In this document: positions 43,938 through 52,822 of the stretch, piece by piece | Numbering within the stretch: the stretch's first letter is position 1 | How the letters are laid out: the number at the start of each line of letters is the position of its first letter | From: an uncultured Paraprevotella sp. | GTDB taxonomy: Bacteria > Bacteroidota > Bacteroidia > Bacteroidales > Bacteroidaceae | Reading direction: 5' to 3' | DNA: 64,000 bases | Assembly: GCA_910586505.1 (NCBI GenBank) | Contig: CAJUGV010000006.1 | Coordinates: forward strand, 102,712 to 166,711 | Position numbers and translations under genes: made by a program | The notes under the pieces: model-generated | Database searches by the model: none | Seen by the model: only the letters and a program-made list of their open reading frames with translations | What the model was told of the DNA's origin: nothing

Positions 43938-44408
43938 CTAATACCTCTTCACTTGCCGATCCATCTCCCGCCGGTCTTCCTTCTCTTTTAATGTTTGGCG
44001 CTTGTCGTATTCTTTCTTTCCACGACACAAATATATTTCTACCTTAGCTCTTCCCTCCTTGTTAATAAACAGCAAGGTCGGCACAAGCGTAAAACCGGGA
44101 TTCTTCATTTCCTGCTGTAACTTCCGTATCTCCTTGCGATTCAGCAACAGTTTTCTGTCACGTCGCGCCACATGATTATTATACGAACCATAAGAATACT
44201 CGGCTACATACATATTTTTGACCCAAACTTCTCCATTATGAATGAAACAAAACGTATCTACCAAACTGGCTTTTCCTGCCCGTATGGACTTTATCTCCGT
44301 TCCTGTCAGCACAATTCCGGCCGTATATTTATCTAACAACAAGAAATCAAACGAAGCCCGTTTATTCTTGACGCTCACTGATTTTATTGTCTTATTCTTC
44401 TCTGCCAT
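43938..44408 (-). CDS. smpB: SsrA-binding protein
   Basis: This 156-residue SmpB has KNKRASFDFLLLDKYTAGIVLTGTEIKSIRAGKASLVD and KEIRKLQQEMKNPGFTLVPTLLFIN, both family hallmarks, plus a basic C-terminal tail (REMDRQVKRY) that mimics an anticodon arm. It delivers tmRNA to stalled ribosomes. The gene lies between the DMP19-family gene and metH on the same strand. The tmRNA gene is not in the window. Confidence 0.97.
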   Translation of the reverse strand: MAEKNKTIKSVSVKNKRASFDFLLLDKYTAGIVLTGTEIKSIRAGKASLVDTFCFIHNGEVWVKNMYVAEYSYGSYNNHVARRDRKLLLNRKEIRKLQQEMKNPGFTLVPTLLFINKEGRAKVEIYLCRGKKEYDKRQTLKEKEDRREMDRQVKRY

Positions 44409-44417
44409 TTTATTTCC

Positions 44418-44933
44418 TTATTCATTCACCACGGAAGCAAACAAATCCAAATGTTCATCTACATAACAAGCCAATATTGCTGTGACCTCCTCTTCCATCT
44501 CGACAAAACTGTCATCCAATTCATCAAACTGAGGGTACGTCTCGAACAAAGCCATGAATTCCTCATCCGAACACTCTCCAGTCAGTTCTTCCTTATATTT
44601 GTCAAACAGTTTCTTTCCTTTATATATCAATTTGGAGAAACCATGCGCCCCCATGATGCGCATAGCCTTGGCAAAAGGATTGTCAAAAATAAAAGGGCCG
44701 TAACCGTTATGGATCAACTGTATAAAACCACCATCCATCACTTCTTCACGAAGGATATCGTAGGCCAGGAGTGAAATCTGTTCTCCATTGAGCATCCCCA
44801 TATTTTCCGCATTCAACTCTCCCCCGATCACTTCCTTATAACGGTTGATGAACAATTGCAGGAATTCATCCATCCCTTTTTCCGCAGCTTCTCGCAACAA
44901 AGCGTCGCTGATCGTTACTATCTTCTGTTCCAT
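44418..44933 (-). CDS. DMP19 family protein
   Basis: The 171-residue acidic protein has LLAYDILREEVMDGGFIQLIHNGYGPFIFDNPFAKAMRIMGAHG, matching the DMP19/DUF4375 family. A Neisseria member is a DNA mimic that blocks a transcription regulator; the acidic C-terminus here (many Glu/Asp: EMEEEVTAIL) is compatible, but mimicry is not shown. First gene of an operon with smpB and metH, with a TATCTTTG box just upstream. Confidence 0.8.
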   Translation of the reverse strand: MEQKIVTISDALLREAAEKGMDEFLQLFINRYKEVIGGELNAENMGMLNGEQISLLAYDILREEVMDGGFIQLIHNGYGPFIFDNPFAKAMRIMGAHGFSKLIYKGKKLFDKYKEELTGECSDEEFMALFETYPQFDELDDSFVEMEEEVTAILACYVDEHLDLFASVVNE

Positions 44934-44953
44934 TTATTTGCTTCTTGAATGTA

Positions 44954-44961
44954 CAAAGATA
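44954..44961 (-). promoter_or_regulatory. Promoter -7 box for DMP19-smpB-metH
   Basis: The minus strand reads TATCTTTG (exact -7 box), 21 bp before the ATG at 44933. Confidence 0.6.
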
Positions 44962-45024
44962 GTGCAAAGCAAGAAATAGTTCCAAAAATTAATTCACATT
45001 TTATCAACCGGTTCCTACGATTAT

Positions 45025-47691
45025 TCACTTCTCACCGAAATCAGCCTGCTGCTGTTCCACCACTTTCAATTTTTTCGCAATCTCCTTCTGACGTGCCAGT
45101 TCTCCGGCACTATCGGCTATAGGAATGAATCCGGTAGGCAACACCGCATTACCATCTCCTGTGGGTAGCAACCTGGCTTCCGATGCAGAATATAATAATT
45201 TTCCGGCAGAAGGCACGCTTTCAATGATCAATTCCGCACTGACAGGCTTCTGACTGCCTTCAAACAACACGCTGGCCATCACCTTAATCCCCCCCGGACG
45301 CAATGTAGACTGTATCAATACAGGAGCCGTACCCCAGCGCAAAGGAACCGGATTTGCCAACACATCGGCTCCCCCCATTATACGTCCCTCTCCTTCTATA
45401 TGAAATTTCACGAACTCATTATTCAGTCTTTTGATATTACCTTGTACATCGGTCACGGCCGCTACAACCGTCAACCAATCGGATCCGTCTGCACGCAAGG
45501 GCACCCCTTCGTTATCAGCCCACAACAACAACCTCGACGGACGGCGTGCCGGACAGACCTTATGAGTAGCCACAACCTTGCCGTCTATAAGCCCTTCGGC
45601 CAGCAAATACACTTGAGCCTGTTTTTTGCGTCCCGACAATTCTTTATCTTTCATAAAACGATAGACATCATTAAAGACAATTACAGGAGAAGGCATACTC
45701 TTCTTTCCTACAGGTTTAACATAGGTATAAACCTTTCCCCCATCGCAATATGTCAGACGAACTTCCTCACAATTAGAATACACTGTCACATCGGCTGGCG
45801 AAAAAGGAGTCATCTCATGCGCCACATACACCATTGGTCCTGTTTCAAACAGCCGATTCTCTTTCATCGCAGAACGTTGCGCCATAAACATATAATAAGA
45901 ATATTTGGGCTGACGATATGCATCCATGATTCCTCCGTAAAACGGATCGGGATGATAACCACGCTGGTGATCGAACGAATGCCACAGACAACCGCCTATA
46001 TGCTGACGCGAAGTGCGGCAAAGGGCATCATAACTCGTACAAGCATAATCCGGACAAGCATAATGACACGCTTGCACCAATTGGGGGACCTCACCCCAAC
46101 CGCGTGCCACCCGGCTGGGAGAATTATGCGAATTCCAGTCATCCACATTATCACCCCATTCACGGGTAAAATATACATGGGATTCGTCCATTCCTTTCAG
46201 TGCACGACCGGTATCACCGTTCGTCGGATGTGCAAAATGTACGGTATAATACTCACTGCCTTTTGCCGAGGCATCGCATCCCGAATAACAATAAGGATAG
46301 GGATATTCCTCATCTACAGACCGACGGGCTTTCCGCGCGAAATCTGCCGGGTAGTGAGTTTCGTTTAGTATAGGTTCCCACATCCACACGCAGGCATGGT
46401 TACGGTCACGACGCACCATATTTCGTATGTCGGAAAAAACACGTTCGCCAAACTCGGGAGCATTATTCCAGAACTGCCACCCGGGAGTATTCACTATAAC
46501 AAACAGTCCCAATTCATCACAGGCATCCATAAACGCCGGATCCTGAGGATAATGAGCATTACGAACTACTTTCAGACCGGCATCACGCAACTTCTTGGCA
46601 TCTCGCCAATGTGCAGTATTCGACACAGCATTCCCTACTACTGCAAAATCCTGATGACGATTGACACCGATCAGTTTTTCTTCATAAGGTTTACCATTAA
46701 GCCAAAAACCATCCTTGCCCTTGAACTCTATACTACGAATGCCGACACGACGACGATACCCATCCACAATTTTTCCCTTCTCGTCACGAACGTCCACATA
46801 CAAATCATAAAGTTGCGGATGTTCCGGAGTCCACAAAAAAGGATTCTTTACCGCCATCCTGCCAGATACGACAGTCGCCTTTCCGGATTCAACTTTCAAA
46901 CTTCCTTTACATGCAGCCACCTGTTCACCAGCATGTTTCAACACAAACCGGACACAACCTTTGAATCTCTTCTCCGATTCGTTTCGTATATGAGCTTTCA
47001 TATTTATTTCGGCATGCGTTTCGGACACTTGTCCAAAAGAAACAAACAACCCACCTCCAGCCACCTCATTCTCATAATTAGGATCAGTAATGTGCACCTT
47101 ATGATGCACCACCAGCCAGCAGTCACGATAAATCCCACCAAAATAAGCATAGTCCAGCACGTCCTGTGCCTTTCCGGGAGGAAAAGACGGATCATCACTA
47201 TTGTCAGCACAAACCGTCACCACGTTATCCTCTCCCCAACACAAACAAGAAGTCACATCAACAATGACAGGCAAGAAACCTCCATAGTGAACCGTCTGCA
47301 ATTCACCATTTACATATACTTTGCTTTTACCCATAATGCCTTCAAAGTGCAGATACACCTTACGTCCTCTCCACTCCTCTGACGGCTCGAAATGCTTGCG
47401 ATACCACACTTCTCCCTGATAGTTTACACAACCGCTGGCATCAGAAGGCAAATACTCAATGCCATGAGGTAACGATACCATCGCCCATGCCGAATCATCA
47501 AATGATCTTTTTTCCGCACCAACCACTGTCCCCTTAAAAAAACGCCACGCGGGATTCATAGAAAGCGCCTCACGTCCAGCATTATCCACTTGATAAAAAC
47601 CGGCCGTAGAAAATTCCGGTTCAACAACTGCACGCATTCCTGTCGGGAGTATCAAGATGTACAATACAACCCACCACCATCTCCTCATCAT
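45025..47691 (-). CDS. Glycoside hydrolase family 2 protein (beta-galactosidase type)
   Basis: From ATG 47691 the 888-residue exported enzyme has a signal peptide (MMRRWWWVVLYILILPTG), the GH2 jelly-roll sugar-binding domain (MNPAWRFFKGTV; WYRKHF), immunoglobulin-like domain, and the TIM barrel with IGVNRHQDF, acid/base Glu in WMWEPILNE (about residue 443) and nucleophile Glu in FTREWG (about 510). C-terminal domains follow. Linkage specificity cannot be told. It is the last gene of the rhamnose operon, 13 bp after rhaM, so it probably cuts a rhamnose-linked glycan, releasing galactose, glucuronic acid or a similar sugar. Confidence 0.93.
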   Translation of the reverse strand: MMRRWWWVVLYILILPTGMRAVVEPEFSTAGFYQVDNAGREALSMNPAWRFFKGTVVGAEKRSFDDSAWAMVSLPHGIEYLPSDASGCVNYQGEVWYRKHFEPSEEWRGRKVYLHFEGIMGKSKVYVNGELQTVHYGGFLPVIVDVTSCLCWGEDNVVTVCADNSDDPSFPPGKAQDVLDYAYFGGIYRDCWLVVHHKVHITDPNYENEVAGGGLFVSFGQVSETHAEINMKAHIRNESEKRFKGCVRFVLKHAGEQVAACKGSLKVESGKATVVSGRMAVKNPFLWTPEHPQLYDLYVDVRDEKGKIVDGYRRRVGIRSIEFKGKDGFWLNGKPYEEKLIGVNRHQDFAVVGNAVSNTAHWRDAKKLRDAGLKVVRNAHYPQDPAFMDACDELGLFVIVNTPGWQFWNNAPEFGERVFSDIRNMVRRDRNHACVWMWEPILNETHYPADFARKARRSVDEEYPYPYCYSGCDASAKGSEYYTVHFAHPTNGDTGRALKGMDESHVYFTREWGDNVDDWNSHNSPSRVARGWGEVPQLVQACHYACPDYACTSYDALCRTSRQHIGGCLWHSFDHQRGYHPDPFYGGIMDAYRQPKYSYYMFMAQRSAMKENRLFETGPMVYVAHEMTPFSPADVTVYSNCEEVRLTYCDGGKVYTYVKPVGKKSMPSPVIVFNDVYRFMKDKELSGRKKQAQVYLLAEGLIDGKVVATHKVCPARRPSRLLLWADNEGVPLRADGSDWLTVVAAVTDVQGNIKRLNNEFVKFHIEGEGRIMGGADVLANPVPLRWGTAPVLIQSTLRPGGIKVMASVLFEGSQKPVSAELIIESVPSAGKLLYSASEARLLPTGDGNAVLPTGFIPIADSAGELARQKEIAKKLKVVEQQQADFGEK

Positions 47692-47704
47692 AATACCGCC
47701 TGGA

Positions 47705-48025
47705 CTAATCAAGATGAAACACTTCACGCACAGGAACAGTTAACGGAGAATTATCAGGGTTTACCTCCATGATATCGGCCATATAATCCCACCATTTTCT
47801 TGTAATCTCATCAGCCCCCATATCTTGTGAGGACTGCTCACCTTCTATCTCCTGATAACCGAACAGAATGTTCGTCTCGCGATCCCAATAAATAGAATAA
47901 TTACGCACACCGGCCTCGCTGATCTGTTTTTTCAATTCCGGCCACAATGCGGCATGTCTACGTTCATATTCATCCTCAAACCCTGGTTTCAGAAACATCT
48001 TGAATGCAAATCTCTTTTTCATCAT
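47705..48025 (-). CDS. rhaM: L-rhamnose mutarotase
   Basis: The 106-residue protein matches RhaM: MFLKPGFEDEYERRHAALWPELKK, IYWDRETNILFGYQEIEG and RKWWDYMADIME. It interconverts alpha- and beta-L-rhamnose so that the isomerase gets its preferred anomer. It lies between rhaD and the GH2 gene with gaps of 21 and 13 bp. Confidence 0.95.
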   Translation of the reverse strand: MMKKRFAFKMFLKPGFEDEYERRHAALWPELKKQISEAGVRNYSIYWDRETNILFGYQEIEGEQSSQDMGADEITRKWWDYMADIMEVNPDNSPLTVPVREVFHLD

Positions 48026-48046
48026 ACATTTTTGTTTTAGAGTTAA

Positions 48047-48856
48047 TTACTTGGGTAAGTTAAACACTTCGGACATCTCACGCATCTGCTCTGCACTCAT
48101 CCCTTCCGGTTCAAAACCCATATTACGAGATGCTATGTATATTTGGGCTGATTTATTCAAAACGTCCACCTGATCGAAAGCTGCCATGATATCCACATCC
48201 ACAGCAAAGACCCCATGCTTTTCCCACATCACCACATCATAATCCTCCAGTTCCCGGATAGTAGCTTCCGCCAAACCGACCGACCCCGGCAATGTATAGG
48301 GAATCATTCCCAACCCACGAGGACAAAATGCTTTCGTTTCAGGTATCATACTCCACAATAAATTAGAAGCCACATCTTTCTCCAAAAATTTCCGGTTATG
48401 GGTCATAGCCACCAGCTCTATCGGATGGGTATGCAAAGAAGCCCTGTAAAGTTTCCCCCTACCCAGCATTTCATTGTGAACACTCAGATGAGAGGGCAAT
48501 TCGGAAGTAGGCATCACCGGTTCATCAGCTATAATGACATAGTTTGCACAATCATCACAAATACGAATAATCGAACCGTTTTCCATCGGACTGCGTGCCA
48601 AATCACGCATGCGTTTCTGAGTCCCCTTACAAAAGAAATAACATCCTTTCAGATAAGGCAGAACGGTTCCAATTGGTTTCGGTTCCGTCATAGCTGACAT
48701 CTTGCGCATGCCATCATCCGCATATTCCGTAATGTTCACCGTAATATTACCACCATTACGTTCGGCCCAGCCTTTCTGCCATAAATATCCAGCCACCTCG
48801 GCCACTTTGTTAATTTCAGCCTCAAGAAGAGGCCTGCATTCCAGTATTGATTTCAT
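48047..48856 (-). CDS. rhaD: Rhamnulose-1-phosphate aldolase
   Basis: The 269-residue class II aldolase has the metal ligands in HTHPIEL with a third histidine in the WEKHGVFAVD segment, and LPSHLSVHNEMLGRG ahead of it. It splits L-rhamnulose-1-phosphate to dihydroxyacetone phosphate and L-lactaldehyde. In the B. thetaiotaomicron rhamnose operon an L-lactaldehyde reductase gene (rhaO) follows; here it is absent and rhaM follows instead. Confidence 0.96.
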   Translation of the reverse strand: MKSILECRPLLEAEINKVAEVAGYLWQKGWAERNGGNITVNITEYADDGMRKMSAMTEPKPIGTVLPYLKGCYFFCKGTQKRMRDLARSPMENGSIIRICDDCANYVIIADEPVMPTSELPSHLSVHNEMLGRGKLYRASLHTHPIELVAMTHNRKFLEKDVASNLLWSMIPETKAFCPRGLGMIPYTLPGSVGLAEATIRELEDYDVVMWEKHGVFAVDVDIMAAFDQVDVLNKSAQIYIASRNMGFEPEGMSAEQMREMSEVFNLPK

Positions 48857-48888
48857 CTTTCAATATTAAACAATTACTTTTCCTCATT

Positions 48889-49917
48889 CTATTGCTGTAC
48901 TACAGCAACCAACACAATACTACTTACAAGCAATACCAGTCCGGCTATCAGCACGGCAACCGTATACAAACTACAACCTTTCCATTCCTTAAGCAATATT
49001 CCCCACACATTACTGAACATTACATTCAAAGCCATAAGTATACTCCATGAGAAAGCAAGAAGCAACTCATGTCCGGTCAGGAAACTCTTACCCATTTCCA
49101 AACCGAAAAACTGTGAATACCACAACAAACCGGCCAGTACACAGAAGAATAAATTATTCCACCGCACTCCCTTCTGCTTATAATCAGTAAAAGTACGATT
49201 TTTTACGTTCTGCCACAAACAATACACTGCATTAGTCAGGAATCCGCCTCCCGTAATTAACACAATAACAGGCAAACCGGCATAAATCGGATCAACCCCA
49301 CAAGCTACAGAAGCTGATTTTATGTCGCTTCCGGCATCTATCCCAAGAGCAAAACAAGCACTCATCACACCACACAGGAGAGCAACAAACAAACCCTTTG
49401 TCAGGGCAAACTCCTTTACGGCAGCCAAACGCGCCTCCTCCGACATATTTATCGAGCGTAAACGACCGGCATATCCTATAGTAACAATCCCAGCTAACGT
49501 CACGGCCACTCCGACCAAAAGCAGTAATCCCTGTCCGCGAAACAAATCTGTTCCACTGGATAAAGCAGGCAGCAAAGTTCCAAAAGCAGAACAGGTACCC
49601 AAGGCTACACTTTGTCCTAGTGCTACCCCCAAATAACGCATGCTCAACCCGAAAGTCAATCCACCGATACCCCACAACATTCCATACAGTATAACAGGAA
49701 ATATATTCCCCTGCCCCCATAGAGAGATCAGTGATCCATTAACAGGCACTCCCAATCGTGCTCCCATAAACGGGAATATCAACCACGCGAAAACACCCTG
49801 TACCAACCAAAAACTCTCCCAATGCCATACCTTTATTTTATTGATAGGTACATAAGAACTAGACTGTCCAAAACTGCCAACGGCTATTATCAACAAAGCT
49901 ATTGCCACCTCCATCAT
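48889..49917 (-). CDS. rhaT: L-rhamnose/proton symporter
   Basis: The 342-residue inner-membrane protein has about ten hydrophobic segments and the RhaT opening EVAIALLIIAVGSFGQSSSYVPINKIKVWHWESFW. It brings L-rhamnose into the cell. The ATG at 49917 shares one base with the rhaA stop (TGATG), so translation is coupled. A TTG one codon upstream is not needed. Confidence 0.96.
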   Translation of the reverse strand: MMEVAIALLIIAVGSFGQSSSYVPINKIKVWHWESFWLVQGVFAWLIFPFMGARLGVPVNGSLISLWGQGNIFPVILYGMLWGIGGLTFGLSMRYLGVALGQSVALGTCSAFGTLLPALSSGTDLFRGQGLLLLVGVAVTLAGIVTIGYAGRLRSINMSEEARLAAVKEFALTKGLFVALLCGVMSACFALGIDAGSDIKSASVACGVDPIYAGLPVIVLITGGGFLTNAVYCLWQNVKNRTFTDYKQKGVRWNNLFFCVLAGLLWYSQFFGLEMGKSFLTGHELLLAFSWSILMALNVMFSNVWGILLKEWKGCSLYTVAVLIAGLVLLVSSIVLVAVVQQ

Positions 49918-51170
49918 CAAGCACGCTTAGAAAGTTCCTGTCTTTCATAATCTTCCACAACAGAGATAAATTCTACTCCTACCGGTACTCCGTTTTTCAG
50001 ACAGAACATATCCCACACTGCATTCCATGGCAGCGATTTGCACTCTTCCAACAAAGCCAAACGCTCGAATCCCATCCCTACAGCCTCGTATTCACGCAAT
50101 GTATCGACCGGTTCAAGCAATGCCTGAAGCAAACACTTTTGCGTCGCCCGGCTACCGATAACATAAGCTCCGATACGATTGATGGAAGCATCGAAATAGT
50201 CCAATCCTATATGCACACGATCAAGTGCATCACAACGTACAATCTCCTTACATAAATCCAGCGTTTCATCGTTCATGATGGTCACATGGTCGGAATCCCA
50301 GCGCACCGGCCTGCTCACATGAAGCATCAATTCCGGTACGAACAGCAATAAGGAGGACACCTTATCGGCGACACTCTCCGTAGGATGAAAGTGACCGGTA
50401 TCAAGAGTTACAATTTTATTGTGTTGAGCAGCATAACCGATATAGAAATCGTTGGAACCTACAGTATAACTCTCCAGTCCGATACCGAACACTTTTGATT
50501 CCACACTGTCTTTCATATGTTCATATTCGCAAGCGAAAATACGGTCAAGCGAATCCTTTAACCACTCGCGGTATTTCATCCGATTCACAGTAATATCTTT
50601 GCTACCGTCATGCACCCAAAGATTCATTATACAGGCATCTCCCTGACGGCGCCCCATCTCTTCGGCAATAGCACGGCAACGGATGGTATGCTCTACCCAA
50701 AAATCGCGGATACCAGCATCTGGATTTGCCAATGATAGATATCCTGACTTGGGATGAGAAAAAGATGTGGAATTAAAATCCAATTTCATACCTTTTTCCT
50801 GTGCCCACTGCATCCATCCCTCGAAATGACCCGGCTCTACCTGATCACGATCTACAAATCCTCCTTTGAACTCACCATAAATCTCATGCAGATTCAGACG
50901 ATGTATTCCGGGAATAAGTGATGCCGCTTTACATATATCTGCCCTAAGCTCGTCTATATTACGTGCCTTTCCCGGATAATTTCCTGTGGCCTGTATTCCA
51001 CCTGTTAAAGTTCCTGCCGACTCAAAGCCTGTCACATCATCCGCCTGCCAGCAATGAAGCGAAAGTGAAATACGTTGTAAAGTCCTCAATGTTTGGTCGG
51101 TATCGATACCCAATGCTGCATAACGCTCACGAGCCAAATCATAAGCTTTCTCAATCAAAATGTCTTTCAT
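49917..51170 (-). CDS. rhaA: L-rhamnose isomerase
   Basis: The 417-residue enzyme (rhaI in Bacteroides nomenclature) has the RhaA features DVTGFESAGTLTGGIQATGNYPGKARN, LNLHEIYGEFKGGFVDRD and VTLDTGHFHPTESVADK with the metal ligands. It converts L-rhamnose to L-rhamnulose in the cytoplasm. It lies 29 bp after rhaB and overlaps rhaT by one base. Confidence 0.97.
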   Translation of the reverse strand: MKDILIEKAYDLARERYAALGIDTDQTLRTLQRISLSLHCWQADDVTGFESAGTLTGGIQATGNYPGKARNIDELRADICKAASLIPGIHRLNLHEIYGEFKGGFVDRDQVEPGHFEGWMQWAQEKGMKLDFNSTSFSHPKSGYLSLANPDAGIRDFWVEHTIRCRAIAEEMGRRQGDACIMNLWVHDGSKDITVNRMKYREWLKDSLDRIFACEYEHMKDSVESKVFGIGLESYTVGSNDFYIGYAAQHNKIVTLDTGHFHPTESVADKVSSLLLFVPELMLHVSRPVRWDSDHVTIMNDETLDLCKEIVRCDALDRVHIGLDYFDASINRIGAYVIGSRATQKCLLQALLEPVDTLREYEAVGMGFERLALLEECKSLPWNAVWDMFCLKNGVPVGVEFISVVEDYERQELSKRA

Positions 51171-51199
51171 AATTCGTCTTTATTAAAAATGATAAATAA

Positions 51200-52675
51200 T
51201 TACTTATTCATTATCCTCTGCAACTCAAGAAAACGCCTATATGCTTCATCCCATACAGCAGAGTAATGTGGTTCATAAATCACTGTATCCACCGATACTG
51301 CAGACAAACGGCGCATCTCTGCCAAACTCCTTACTATGCCTGCAGCGCGCATTTGCACAAGTGCATTACCTAATGCAGTTCCTTCTGCCGGTCCGGCAAT
51401 AACGGCCAGCCCTGTAGCATCTGCAGTATACTGCATCAGAAGTCTATTCTTCGATCCTCCACCGATGACATGCAGACATTGGATAACAAAGGGAGCCATC
51501 GTTTGTAACAATTCTATCACCTGACGGTAGCGTAAAGAAAGACTACGGAAAATACAACGACAGAAATCTATCGGTGTTACAGGAACCGTCTGCCCAGTTC
51601 GAATACAATATTCGCAAATAGCTTGTACCATTGATTGCGGATGTGCAAAACCATCCCAATCGGGATCAACAAGCCCATCGTAGACAGAGTTCTCGCAAAG
51701 AGCAATCAGCGTAGTCACGTCACGGGAAACATCGGTGAATTCTTCCCTGCAACGTTCGAAAAGCCAAAGTCCACATATATTTTTCAAAAAACGGACGGTA
51801 CCGTCCAATCCACCTTCATTCGTAAAATTATATCGACAACTCTCTGCTGTAATAATGGGAGCAGAATGCTCTATCCCCAACAACGACCATGTACCGCAAC
51901 TAAGATAGGCAAAACCTTCGTTCCGGGCGGGCACAGCAGCCACTGCCGATGCCGTGTCATGCCCCGCAACGGCCACGACCGGCACAGCTCCACATCCGGT
52001 AAATTGCCTTACCTGTGAAGTAAGCATGCCTACCGTTTCACCTGGGTACACCCTCCGGCCGAATTTACAACGCGGTAGTCCCAATATTTCCAACAACTGC
52101 GGAGCCAAATCCCCCGTTCGGGGATTCAACATCTGTGATGTAGAGGCCACCGTATATTCCATAACAGCCTCTCCCGTCAGCAAAAATGACAAGGCATCTG
52201 GAATGAAAAGTATCTTATCAGACAATGCCAACGCACCGCTTCCAGCCCTTTTTATGGTGTCCAACTGAAACAACGTATTGAAAGGCATAAACTGTATACC
52301 GGTAAGTTCATACACCTTCTCCGCAGGCATACGCTTAAAAAATTCTTCCATGGCATGATCCGTATGAGGATCACGATAGCAATAAGGCAAACCTATAGGA
52401 ACACCGTCAGCCGATATGCAAACCACATCACATCCCCATGTGTCAATACCAATTGAAGTTAGAGATATATGTTCGGCAGCAATTTTGCGTAGTGCCAACA
52501 ACACTTCATTATAAAGTGCCGGTAAATCCCAATACAAATGTCCGGACATGGGTATAATATGATTATTGAACCGCGTCAACTCACGAAGTACTACTTTTTG
52601 TCCATCAAAAGAAGCCAATACGGTACGCCCGCTCGTAGCCCCCAAATCGACAGCCAAATAATATGTATGTTCCAT
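51200..52675 (-). CDS. rhaB: Rhamnulokinase
   Basis: The 491-residue kinase of the FGGY family starts YLAVDLGATSGRTVLASFDG and has GIDTWGCDVVCI, VAVAGHDTASAV and GGGSKNRLLMQYTADATG (ATP site). It phosphorylates L-rhamnulose to rhamnulose-1-phosphate. First gene of the rhamnose operon, with a promoter and a probable operator in the 147 bp between it and the divergent AraC-type regulator. Confidence 0.97.
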   Translation of the reverse strand: MEHTYYLAVDLGATSGRTVLASFDGQKVVLRELTRFNNHIIPMSGHLYWDLPALYNEVLLALRKIAAEHISLTSIGIDTWGCDVVCISADGVPIGLPYCYRDPHTDHAMEEFFKRMPAEKVYELTGIQFMPFNTLFQLDTIKRAGSGALALSDKILFIPDALSFLLTGEAVMEYTVASTSQMLNPRTGDLAPQLLEILGLPRCKFGRRVYPGETVGMLTSQVRQFTGCGAVPVVAVAGHDTASAVAAVPARNEGFAYLSCGTWSLLGIEHSAPIITAESCRYNFTNEGGLDGTVRFLKNICGLWLFERCREEFTDVSRDVTTLIALCENSVYDGLVDPDWDGFAHPQSMVQAICEYCIRTGQTVPVTPIDFCRCIFRSLSLRYRQVIELLQTMAPFVIQCLHVIGGGSKNRLLMQYTADATGLAVIAGPAEGTALGNALVQMRAAGIVRSLAEMRRLSAVSVDTVIYEPHYSAVWDEAYRRFLELQRIMNK

Positions 52676-52714
52676 AAATAAAAGATTAAAAGGTATTCTC
52701 CATCATCTGTTTTG

Positions 52715-52744
52715 CAAATATAAAGAGATTAGCCTGCCTACAAA
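52715..52744 (-). promoter_or_regulatory. Promoter for the rhamnose operon
   Basis: On the minus strand TTTG (52744-52741) is 18 bp from TATATTTG (52722-52715), a full Bacteroides promoter. The rhaB ATG is 40 bp downstream. Confidence 0.75.
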
Positions 52745-52754
52745 CTATGTTTTT

Positions 52755-52782
52755 TGTCCAATCATCTGAACTAAATGTCCAA
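52755..52782. promoter_or_regulatory. Predicted operator for the AraC-type rhamnose regulator
   Basis: TGTCCAA occurs at 52755-52761 and again at 52776-52782, exactly 21 bp apart. AraC half-sites in the ara I1-I2 region are spaced about 21 bp. The proximal copy is 11 bp upstream of the -33 TTTG of rhaB, the classic place for AraC-type activation. Confidence 0.65.
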
Positions 52783-52822
52783 AACATTTTCCGTTTCGGC
52801 TTTTTATCCGTAAACTTGCAAT

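Noticed and set aside
45400..47382. Two long plus-strand open frames inside the GH2 gene
   Set aside because: They are antisense to the GH2 gene and show no domains.
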